Below are positions 6,126 through 11,779 of a DNA stretch of 11,779 nucleotides, one piece after another. Position numbers and translations under genes: made by a program. The DNA is from Euryarchaeota archaeon UBA121 (GTDB lineage Archaea; Thermoplasmatota; Poseidoniia; Poseidoniales; Thalassarchaeaceae). Under the pieces are notes generated by a model, which saw only the letters and a program-made list of their open reading frames with translations, had not been told where the DNA came from and searched no databases. The stretch covers positions 4,828 through 16,606 of the forward strand of contig DANL01000077.1 in assembly GCA_002499865.1 (NCBI GenBank), in the 5' to 3' direction. Within the stretch, counting starts at the first letter, position 1. Every line of letters starts with the position of its first letter.

Positions 6126-9068
6126 CTATGAATCTTCAGACTCATTATTATCGAAGAAAGTCTCATCGACTAGCATGGTCTTTTCTGGTAGCCTACCAAA
6201 CTCAATATCCATAATTTTCTCCATCTCCGCACTTTTCTCTTCGTTTGAGGATATCATTTGAGCTTGCTTCCTCTCCCTTTTCTTTCTCCTCTTCCTACTT
6301 ACCAGAATTCCTAGGGACACGATAATGAAGAATATGTAGGGAGCTATTTCGCCAATTATGAATGCCCATGAAAGCTCGACTGAATATGTGACAATATCTG
6401 AATTACTGCTACTACACTCATCCCATGTGACTGCTGAAAGACATGTTGGCATAGTGTAGATCAAGAGTTGTCTGTCTCCTGAGTCATTAATTTCCGCGAG
6501 TCCCTTCTCACTTTCTATGGATGTTATTCTGATAGACTCTGGTAGTAAAATCTCGATAGATGCAGATGTCTTAATAGTGCCAAAATTGGTGTGTTCCATC
6601 AGTGGCGTTACTCTCTGCCTGATATTCGAACCATCTATTATCAATCCTGAATCTGTTAGTAGCGGCGAGGGGAGTATGGAGGATATTACCATAGTTGGCA
6701 TCATTACCAAGGAGCGTGGTTTTACTCCAACAATAATCTCATCCTGCCTAAGTGAGAAAGTGAGTTCCGCATCATCTATCCTAGTGGCCAATCTAATCGG
6801 CTCTTCATCTCCAATGAATGGATCCTCTCCCAAAGAGATCTCTCTGAAATCTGCTTGGAATGGTAATGATGAGAAATCCGCAGATAGTGAAAGACCGTCC
6901 AAACCAAGGTCTTGAGAGTCGAGGTTTATGTTGCCGAATTCATTCATCATCTGTGCGTATGACTCTGTTAGGTAATCTGATAGTTTCATCAGCCCCTCAT
7001 TTGAAACCTCGAAGTCAACTGGGTCTCCCAATCCAAAGTCTATTGTCGATTCAATTTCAGAGTCTGCCAGTAGCCCTCCTTCCATTCTATCCCCCATCAC
7101 CAAGATTCTCCTTATCGCGTCTGATGGAATTGAGGACATTTTCACTCCCTCTATCTCCATATCTAACCCTAATCTGTAAATCTCCAGGATTACTGTGGAT
7201 GTGAATTCTATTGAAACTGAACCACTCAACTCGTGGATCGATACTTTGGAAATGTCCATCTCAACAAGGAATGAGACACATGTCTTCTGTGAGGGGGCGC
7301 ATACCAGATCGATACTATCCTCCTCACATGGATCCGATATTCTACATATTGAGTGCCGCCAGTCGAAAGGCCTAGATCCTTCGAGTTCGATGGTTGTAGT
7401 TTTAGTGTCTCCAGAGTTAGATGAAAATACCAATACATCTGGCGTCGTTCCAGACGAATCCAACCATTCGGGTAAGTGAATTGTAACGCTAATGTCAGTA
7501 GAGGGGAAGTCAATTGGAAGTAAATCTTGGATGAAGTCAAAGTCTACTTCGAATTCCAGGCTCAAGAAGCCCATTATTATGGCAATGTCCTCATCGGAAA
7601 TTTGTGAAAAATCTATTGTCGATAAGTCCCCATCTGTATTCTGTAAAAGCCGATCAAAGATATTTGAAATCTGTATTTCAGAGGGAATTGTACTGGATTG
7701 TACTGTAATTGGGTAAGTACTAGACATTGCGCCAACAGAGCCGAGACAGTATCTGTAAGACAATTCTTCACCACAAGTCTCTCCTTGCCGGTGTTGGAAC
7801 ATTATTCCTCCAGTATTGTCTGAGGGAGAGAAGGATGGGGTCTGAAAGACGATTTCCGTCCCTAGGAATTGAGAAAAGGTATCTGAAAGTATGTCAATTG
7901 GGAGTGATGATAGCATCTGATTGGCATCCACCTCCATCTCGGAGTCGAACATTCTAATTCCATCAGAAGTCACTGAATCAAGACTAATGGTTTGAGTCTC
8001 TAGATCTAGTCCCCAATCACCCAATGTTTCGGTACTTAGGTGATGGATCCCAATTTCCATATCTACATGGGCGTTCATAGAATCCTCCAGATTTATTGAG
8101 AGATCCAAGCTCAACGATGAGCCCGCATAGGTTTCCCAATCTGGTGTAATGTCGCCAGTTCCCAATACAGTTACCAGGTCAGATGTTATTGGACTATAAT
8201 CGTGTGGAGAGTTGAGATTATCCAGAGCTATTCTAGCTCCTAAAACCTGTTTTTGGCCCTGTTCTACTGAAAATATGGCGGCTGGCTCGTCGACATGGAT
8301 AATACTGGAATATGATGGTGGAACCATAACGTATTCGATGTAATGTCCAGATGTTGCAATCGTTGTGAAGTTAGTAGTTACCTCTCCCCCCATTGCCATT
8401 AGTCCCTGCATCACCCTATCAATATCCCCAGTTTCTGGGTTCATTCCTATGTTAGTTGGACTCACATCCAAGGTGAGGACTGATTGAACACAGATAGGGG
8501 GATTAAAGGGGTCATTTTCCAATCCGTTCTCTTCATCTATTGAGTCACTATTCTGATTAAAGGTACAAGAGGATGGGTCCCGCCCGAAAAAACTGATTCC
8601 TGGTATAGTTTGGATAGGTCCGGTCGTTGCATTGGGAAAATTCTCATCTACAATCTGTTGGATCACATCCTCGATCTTCTGAATTAATCTGTCCTCAACA
8701 GAAGAGCCATTCTGTGAATAATCACGATAGTTTCGTATAAAATCAGCTGGAATTCCATCAGATGGATTGCTATCTCCCTGTAAATCCAGATCTGGTAGTC
8801 CTAATTCTTCTCTTGAGAGCTCATGAATCGCCAGTTCAATGCTCATCTCTATCGCCGAAGCTCCCTCCATGGAAATAGCTACATGACCCTCAATCCACTC
8901 GTCACTAGGAGTGGAATCTAGGCTGGAGGTGTAGTCATCGCATATTCCATTCCCATTTGCCCATGAAGAGCAGATTTCGTTTGATACTTCAGGTTCACCG
9001 GGAGGAGGAGCTGCATTGGCCAGTGGCGCAAACAGCAGAATGATGACCATCGCGATGCATGTACGCAC
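6126..9068 (-). CDS. Large secreted, membrane-anchored surface protein of unknown function with three diverged internal units
   Basis: I do not recognise a known family. The 980-residue protein starts with GTG at 9068, which supplies Arg2 before the hydrophobic core; an ATG at 9050 would give a shorter signal sequence without a positive charge. Residues 1-19 are a signal peptide ('PLANAA' cleavage site). A cysteine-containing segment with 'GNGICDDY' lies at 33-46. The extracellular part is rich in Ser, Asp, Ile and predicted beta strands. It contains three similar regions at about 61-110, 317-375 and 603-655, each ending in Ser-Asp-Gly/Ala-Ile, and each followed after some 145-195 residues by a strand ending in Pro ('YVMVPP', 'VTIHLP', 'IEILLP'). 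Cysteines occur in likely pairs (33/43, 168/193, 432/441, 575/581, 590/597, 876/885), consistent with disulfides. A transmembrane helix at about 901-923 is followed by 'RKRRKKRERK' and an acidic cytoplasmic tail. This is the same topology as the subtilase in this window. It converges with uvrC, 12 bases apart. A structural or adhesive surface role is conceivable but not shown. Confidence 0.85.
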   Translation of the reverse strand: MRTCIAMVIILLFAPLANAAPPPGEPEVSNEICSSWANGNGICDDYTSSLDSTPSDEWIEGHVAISMEGASAIEMSIELAIHELSREELGLPDLDLQGDSNPSDGIPADFIRNYRDYSQNGSSVEDRLIQKIEDVIQQIVDENFPNATTGPIQTIPGISFFGRDPSSCTFNQNSDSIDEENGLENDPFNPPICVQSVLTLDVSPTNIGMNPETGDIDRVMQGLMAMGGEVTTNFTTIATSGHYIEYVMVPPSYSSIIHVDEPAAIFSVEQGQKQVLGARIALDNLNSPHDYSPITSDLVTVLGTGDITPDWETYAGSSLSLDLSINLEDSMNAHVDMEIGIHHLSTETLGDWGLDLETQTISLDSVTSDGIRMFDSEMEVDANQMLSSLPIDILSDTFSQFLGTEIVFQTPSFSPSDNTGGIMFQHRQGETCGEELSYRYCLGSVGAMSSTYPITVQSSTIPSEIQISNIFDRLLQNTDGDLSTIDFSQISDEDIAIIMGFLSLEFEVDFDFIQDLLPIDFPSTDISVTIHLPEWLDSSGTTPDVLVFSSNSGDTKTTTIELEGSRPFDWRHSICRISDPCEEDSIDLVCAPSQKTCVSFLVEMDISKVSIHELSGSVSIEFTSTVILEIYRLGLDMEIEGVKMSSIPSDAIRRILVMGDRMEGGLLADSEIESTIDFGLGDPVDFEVSNEGLMKLSDYLTESYAQMMNEFGNINLDSQDLGLDGLSLSADFSSLPFQADFREISLGEDPFIGDEEPIRLATRIDDAELTFSLRQDEIIVGVKPRSLVMMPTMVISSILPSPLLTDSGLIIDGSNIRQRVTPLMEHTNFGTIKTSASIEILLPESIRITSIESEKGLAEINDSGDRQLLIYTMPTCLSAVTWDECSSSNSDIVTYSVELSWAFIIGEIAPYIFFIIVSLGILVSRKRRKKRERKQAQMISSNEEKSAEMEKIMDIEFGRLPEKTMLVDETFFDNNESEDS
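6128..6145. terminator. Imperfect hairpin at the uvrC / surface-protein convergent junction
   Basis: ATGAATC (6128-6134) and GACTCAT (6139-6145) can pair at six of seven positions around a TTCA loop. It lies 15 bases past the uvrC stop, inside the last codons of the opposing surface-protein gene, and an AT-rich stretch follows on the plus strand. It is weaker than the perfect repeats at the other two convergent junctions and could be chance. Confidence 0.2.
7104..8888 (-). repeat. Three diverged internal repeat units within the surface-protein gene
   Basis: The clearest part of each unit lies at 8739-8888 (residues 61-110), 7944-8120 (residues 317-375) and 7104-7262 (residues 603-655). Shared features are alternating hydrophobic strands, a segment like 'IELAIHELSREELGL' or 'MEIGIHHLSTETLGD', then 'LDL' or 'LDM', and about 10 residues later 'PSDGI', 'TSDGI' or 'PSDAI'. 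The spacing between the SDGI-like motifs is 265 and 281 residues. Units one and two match better with each other than with the third. The repeat is visible only in the protein, not as DNA identity, so it is an old duplication. Confidence 0.45.
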
Positions 9069-9126
9069 AACAGTTGGAGCGTGTGATATACCATAAGTCT
9101 GAATCAGTGATGTTCACCCGAGATAT
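9069..9126. promoter_or_regulatory. Divergent intergenic region between the surface-protein gene and taw2
   Basis: These 58 bases lie between two divergent starts and should hold both promoters. The only TATA-like stretch is GATATACCATAAG at 9085-9097. Read on the plus strand its right end is about 30 bases before the taw2 ATG, close to the spacing expected for a leaderless archaeal transcript. Read on the minus strand its TATATC (complement of 9085-9090) is only about 17-22 bases from the GTG start, which is short. No Shine-Dalgarno motif precedes either start. Confidence 0.35.
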
Positions 9127-9987
9127 ATGGCTGGCAGGGGCCCACATGAGCGATTATACGATTCTATTTCCTCATTTCTCGGTAAAAATCCTCCCTCGGA
9201 GATACCCAAGAAGTGGGAGAGATTCTCTGATATTGCGATATTACCATCTGGGTCTTTCGAAGATGAGGGCTGGGGAGATGTAGTCGGACCTGATCTCTGG
9301 AAAGCAGTCGCTCGAGGACTCGATGTTGAGAGGCTTGGGGTGATGGGGGAGGTGACTGGTAGAATACGAAAGAGTGGTGTTAAGATGCTACTGGGAGATG
9401 ATGACTGGGTTGTGAGAAGAGAGAATGGAGTCTACTACGGCTATCATGTGACAAAGTGTATGTTCTCAGCGGGTAATGTGAATGAGAGGAGGCGGATGGG
9501 AGAGATTGTGAGAAGAGGGGAAGTAATAGTCGATTTATTCGCTGGGATAGGATACTACTCCCTCCCAATTCTAGTCCACTCGGAGGTGGAACATGTCCAC
9601 TGTTGTGAGTGGAATAATGATGCTGTGGACTCTCTTGAGTGGAGTCTAGAAAGGAACAATGTTTCTTCCCTTTGTACGGTACATAGAGGGGATAATAGGG
9701 AGACATGTAAGTCAATTGGAAAAGTTGCTGATAGGATTATTATGGGCCTACTTCCTACTTCTGAGGGGAGTTTTGAGGCGGCCATGGAAGTACTCTCTGA
9801 TTCTGGAGGAGTGATTCATATCCATGGCCTAGCGAAGCCAAATGAGTACTCTGAATGGGCAGAAGAGGTTATGAGGGGGATTTGTAATTTTAGAGAGGGA
9901 TCCAGGGCAAGAAAAATTGCAGTCAATCGAATAAAGAGCTATGCTCCCAGATGGGATCATGTAGTCTTGGATGTGGAAATAAATTAG
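9127..9987 (+). CDS. taw2: tRNA-Phe wybutosine-synthesis aminocarboxypropyltransferase (Taw2/TYW2)
   Basis: This 286-residue enzyme is expected to transfer the 3-amino-3-carboxypropyl group of S-adenosylmethionine to 4-demethylwyosine at position 37 of tRNA-Phe, a step of wyosine-derivative synthesis after Trm5 and Taw1. The N-terminal part has the family pattern 'IPKKWERFSD' then 'ILPSGSF', and 'TKCMFSAGN' (109-117) followed by 'RRMG'. The Rossmann fold begins with 'VDLFAGIGYYSLP' (SAM loop, Asp136), then 'CEWNNDAV' (ribose-binding acidic residue) and 'RGDNRE'. The diagnostic 'GLLPTSE' at 207-213 matches the TYW2 signature GLxPSSE; the methyltransferase Trm5 has NLP there, so Trm5 is excluded with good confidence. 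The length fits archaeal Taw2. No Shine-Dalgarno motif precedes the ATG. It diverges from the surface-protein gene and lies 38 bases upstream of the JAMM gene on the same strand, so the two may be co-transcribed. Confidence 0.92.
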   Translation: MAGRGPHERLYDSISSFLGKNPPSEIPKKWERFSDIAILPSGSFEDEGWGDVVGPDLWKAVARGLDVERLGVMGEVTGRIRKSGVKMLLGDDDWVVRRENGVYYGYHVTKCMFSAGNVNERRRMGEIVRRGEVIVDLFAGIGYYSLPILVHSEVEHVHCCEWNNDAVDSLEWSLERNNVSSLCTVHRGDNRETCKSIGKVADRIIMGLLPTSEGSFEAAMEVLSDSGGVIHIHGLAKPNEYSEWAEEVMRGICNFREGSRARKIAVNRIKSYAPRWDHVVLDVEIN

Positions 9988-10025
9988 TCCGTTGAACTCA
10001 AGTCGTGTAACCCTCCCCGAATAGT

Positions 10026-10733
10026 ATGGCTGATGACTGGCTAGAGCGCTCGGCCGCATCCTACAACAAGCATTCCCTGGAGTCCAAGGATGACTACGCT
10101 GCAATACTCCTAATGCCGGTCGGTACGCTCTCAGAAATTATCGAGTGGACTTTCAGATCCCTTCCTGATGAGATACTTGTCGGGATCGACCCCGATGTTA
10201 GCCGTCCCCATCCGGATGGAGTGAACAGGAGATTCACAGGATCTGACTTTCAATCAGGCTTATTCGCAGGGCAGGGGTATGTTCTTGGGGCACCTCATCT
10301 TGTAAACAGAGGGGACTCATTCTCTGTCCATCATGTTCCTGAAGAATGGATTGATGGAATTTTCACAGAAGACAGGGGATCAAGAGGAGGGAGATTCACC
10401 CACTGGATCCACTCCCATCCAAATGCGGTTGCGGTTCCCAGTGAGGCGGATGCTGATGCGGCACAGTGGACTGAGGGATGTGATATGATTCTTGGAGTCA
10501 GATTCTCCCCAGAAGGGTTACTGCCATGGTTCGATGAGATCGGAGGCACTAGGAGGCGTCTTTCTCCGGGCAGTGATTCTGTAAAATCTGACAAAGCTAA
10601 CGATAGTCTACCAGTAATTGGTAGAGCCGTAACGGGACATATGATCCACGGACTTGAGGTTATAGCATTCCACAGAACCGGACTAGGCATTAACCTAATT
10701 ATTACGGATTCTGAAGGAGTTCCCATCGAGTAG
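10026..10733 (+). CDS. JAMM/MPN+ zinc metalloprotease domain protein
   Basis: A 235-residue cytoplasmic protein with no signal peptide or membrane segment. It carries a complete JAMM zinc motif, 'HSHPNAVAVPSEAD': His129, His131, Ser139 and Asp142, which is exactly HxH-x7-SxxD. A candidate catalytic glutamate is Glu49 in 'LPDEILVGID', after a helix at about 32-45, where family members carry 'p.E..G.L.G'. JAMM enzymes (Rpn11, AMSH, archaeal HvJAMM1) cleave isopeptide or linear bonds of ubiquitin-like modifiers; in archaea the usual substrates are SAMP conjugates, so a desampylase-like role is possible. Outside the motif I see little close resemblance to short archaeal JAMM1 proteins: there are additional residues between the glutamate and the HxH, and about 90 residues follow the Asp. 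The start is the ATG at 10026, without a Shine-Dalgarno motif. The gene follows taw2 by 38 bases and converges on orn with three bases between the stops. Confidence 0.82.
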   Translation: MADDWLERSAASYNKHSLESKDDYAAILLMPVGTLSEIIEWTFRSLPDEILVGIDPDVSRPHPDGVNRRFTGSDFQSGLFAGQGYVLGAPHLVNRGDSFSVHHVPEEWIDGIFTEDRGSRGGRFTHWIHSHPNAVAVPSEADADAAQWTEGCDMILGVRFSPEGLLPWFDEIGGTRRRLSPGSDSVKSDKANDSLPVIGRAVTGHMIHGLEVIAFHRTGLGINLIITDSEGVPIE

Positions 10734-10751
10734 TTTTCAGTCTCTGAAAAC
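10733..10751. terminator. Perfect inverted repeat at the JAMM/orn convergent stop codons, possible bidirectional terminator
   Basis: GTTTTCAG (10733-10740) and CTGAAAAC (10744-10751) form a perfect 8-base inverted repeat with a TCT loop. It begins on the last base of the JAMM stop and covers the orn stop (10737-10739) plus the last codons of orn. Each strand carries a run of four T in one arm. It could act as a hairpin at the 3' ends of both transcripts. Function is inferred from placement. Confidence 0.5.
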
Positions 10752-11270
10752 ATGCTCCCTGAAATGAGATAGCTCTTCGATACTACCTCTGATGTCATCA
10801 AGAGCCCTATGCCCCGAAGGTTTGGAGAATCTAGGTGCCTTTGGGTACCATCGTCTAGCTATTTCCTTGACAGATGTAACATCGACACTTCTGTAGTGAA
10901 AGAATTCATGTAGCTCTGGCATATACCTCCTGAGAAATCTCCTATCTTGCCCGATTGTATTGCCACAAAGAGGCGGGACCCCAGCTAAGCAGTGCTCCAT
11001 GAGAAACTCCAACGTTAGTCTCTCTGCCTCTGCTATGGGGACGCCGTCGGTTCTAACTCTCTTCAGGAGTCCGTTCTTAGTATGATGTGTGATATTCCAA
11101 TCATCCATCTTCTCCAATTCTGACTCGGGCTGCGAAATGGCCAAGGATGGGCCTTCTGAGACCAAAGTTAAGTCCCCCTCTGTGACTATGGTAGCTATTT
11201 CGATTATTTTATTCTCTATCGGATCGAGTCCTGTCATTTCCAAATCTATCCAAACCAGTCTGTCCTCCAT
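10737..11270 (-). CDS. orn: Oligoribonuclease (DEDDh 3'-5' exoribonuclease)
   Basis: A 177-residue enzyme that degrades very short RNAs (nanoRNAs) to mononucleotides, the last step of RNA decay. The sequence follows bacterial Orn closely along its whole length: 'LVWIDLEMTGLDP', 'IIEIATIVT', 'PLCGNTIGQDRRFL', 'YMPEL...FHYRSVDVTS' and 'HRALDDIRGSIEEL'. With the start at 11270 the catalytic residues are Asp9, Glu11, Asp109, His154 and Asp159; the Asp-to-Asp spacing of 100 and the His-x4-Asp pair agree with E. coli Orn. An upstream ATG at 11321 would add 17 residues without family resemblance, so the shorter start, which matches the usual length of about 180, is chosen. Orn is common in proteobacteria, actinobacteria and mitochondria but not standard in archaea, suggesting acquisition from a bacterium. 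It converges on the JAMM gene and diverges from the MFS gene. Confidence 0.95.
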   Translation of the reverse strand: MEDRLVWIDLEMTGLDPIENKIIEIATIVTEGDLTLVSEGPSLAISQPESELEKMDDWNITHHTKNGLLKRVRTDGVPIAEAERLTLEFLMEHCLAGVPPLCGNTIGQDRRFLRRYMPELHEFFHYRSVDVTSVKEIARRWYPKAPRFSKPSGHRALDDIRGSIEELSHFREHVFRD

Positions 11271-11345
11271 GCGTTCGCCGGGAGAGTGTGCGAGTCTTGA
11301 GTGTTGGGGGGCGACAATCATAGGGCTGTCTGCTCGCGCTTGGCC
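11271..11345. promoter_or_regulatory. Divergent intergenic region between orn and the MFS gene
   Basis: These 75 bases separate the chosen orn start (minus) from the MFS start (plus) and should hold both promoters. If orn began at the upstream ATG (11321), only 24 bases would remain. The segment has a run of six G at 11305-11310 and no clear TATA box; the most AT-rich spot is ACAATCATAG at 11314-11323, about 25-30 bases before the MFS ATG. No Shine-Dalgarno motif is seen for either gene. Confidence 0.3.
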
Positions 11346-11779
11346 ATGGCTGGAGTAAGCTACATCGGACTTCTCAGATCCAATGGGCCCTACAGAAGGC
11401 TATTCACAGCCAATGAGATTTCTTACATCGGAGATTGGTTCTCAATGATCGCCCTATTCTTACTAGCGGGCGAAGCCTCTGATAATTCCCCTCTGGCTAT
11501 TGCAGGAGTTCTCGCCACTAGGAGCTTTACCTTCGCTCCACTGGAGCCACTGACGGGAATGCTGGCGGATAGGTATCCTAGAAAGTGGCTGATGGTACTT
11601 GGTAATGTTTGGTCATTTACGATTCTGGTAGCTGCTCTATCCCTTGGCGCGTTGGACAGTCTGACATCAGTATACCTCCTTGGTATGGGAATGGTCGTCG
11701 GTAGAGCAATATCCTCCAATGCGGAATCCGCATATGTTCCGAATATTTGCACAAAGGAGGAGTTACTATCTGCTAATGC
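11346..11779 (+). CDS. Major facilitator superfamily transporter, N-terminal part
   Basis: The first 144 codons of a membrane transporter; the frame is open to the end of the window, so the gene is cut by the window edge, not broken. The start resembles the MFS_3/enterobactin-exporter-like group: a short cytoplasmic 'GLLRSNGPYRRLFTANEIS' lead, then 'YIGDWFSMIALFLL' in helix 1 (about 22-41). Helix 2 is at about 49-70. The hallmark loop after helix 2, 'GMLADRYPRKW' (71-81), matches MFS motif A (G-x-L-aD-R-x-x-R-R/K). Helix 3 is at about 82-103 and helix 4 at about 107-125. 'AYVPNICTKEELLSAN' at the end is typical of the family ('a.lp.lv..eel..AN'). Members of this group are usually drug or metabolite exporters; the substrate here cannot be told. 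The ATG at 11346 has no Shine-Dalgarno motif and fits the family N-terminus. Confidence 0.88.
   Translation, partial: MAGVSYIGLLRSNGPYRRLFTANEISYIGDWFSMIALFLLAGEASDNSPLAIAGVLATRSFTFAPLEPLTGMLADRYPRKWLMVLGNVWSFTILVAALSLGALDSLTSVYLLGMGMVVGRAISSNAESAYVPNICTKEELLSAN

Noticed and set aside
9127..9987. taw2 could instead be Trm5 (tRNA m1G37 methyltransferase), which has the same fold.
   Set aside because: Trm5 has an NLP motif after the SAM site; this protein has GLLPTSE plus the TKCMFSAGN segment, both typical of TYW2/Taw2.
9988..10025. Possible small element in the taw2-JAMM gap, including a TTGA-AC-TCAA inverted repeat.
   Set aside because: A 4-base stem is expected by chance and no other signal supports it.
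10737..11270. orn could be a DNA polymerase epsilon-like proofreading exonuclease or RNase T.
   Set aside because: Similarity to Orn runs along the full length, including CGNTIGQDRRFL and HRALDDIRGSIEEL, and the size matches Orn.
11271..11321. 17-residue N-terminal extension of orn from an upstream ATG.
   Set aside because: Family resemblance begins at the internal Met and the shorter form has the normal Orn length; no ribosome site favours the longer start.
1..11779. CRISPR arrays, tRNA or rRNA genes, insertion sequences, attachment sites, or a replication origin.
   Set aside because: Genes fill nearly the whole window; no spaced direct repeats, cloverleaf, transposase, integrase or origin-like repeat cluster was seen.

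Overview
The window looks like a compact stretch of a mesophilic euryarchaeal chromosome. The best guess is a marine planktonic Thermoplasmatota lineage such as Marine Group II (Poseidoniales), but this is inferred from gene content, not proven. The archaeal marks are a Taw2-type wybutosine enzyme, an Lrp/AsnC-type ligand-binding domain, a winged-helix/STAND protein, and gene starts without Shine-Dalgarno motifs. Two genes are more typical of bacteria (uvrC and an oligoribonuclease, orn). This mixture suits mesophilic archaea that have taken up bacterial repair and RNA-decay genes. Coding density is very high: there is no gene-free stretch over about 75 bases, and I see no tRNA, rRNA, CRISPR array, insertion sequence or integrase.

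Layout from left to right: (1) the 3' end of an Lrp/AsnC-type gene overlaps by ATGA the start of a membrane-anchored secreted subtilisin-like protease, both on +. (2) A winged-helix + STAND ATPase on - converges on the protease, with the two stop codons interlocked in one CTAG. (3) uvrC on + diverges from the STAND gene. (4) A 980-residue surface protein of unknown function on - converges on uvrC; it has a signal peptide, a C-terminal membrane anchor and what looks like a diverged three-fold internal repeat. (5) taw2 on + diverges from the surface protein and is followed by a JAMM/MPN+ metalloprotease on +. (6) orn on - converges on the JAMM gene. (7) The first 144 codons of an MFS transporter on + diverge from orn and run off the window.

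The genes do not form one obvious pathway. They cover housekeeping information processing (nucleotide excision repair, tRNA-Phe G37 modification, nanoRNA degradation), protein turnover (JAMM peptidase inside, subtilase outside), regulation (Lrp-type domain, wHTH-STAND) and the cell surface (subtilase, 980-residue protein, MFS). Strand alternates almost gene by gene, giving three convergent and three divergent junctions. Two convergent junctions carry perfect short inverted repeats placed on the stop codons and the third carries an imperfect one, which may be a shared way of ending or protecting transcripts.

I did not find a clear, previously undescribed multi-gene system. The best leads are the triplicated surface protein, the wHTH-STAND regulator, the divergent JAMM protease beside taw2, the archaeal orn, and the stop-codon hairpins.
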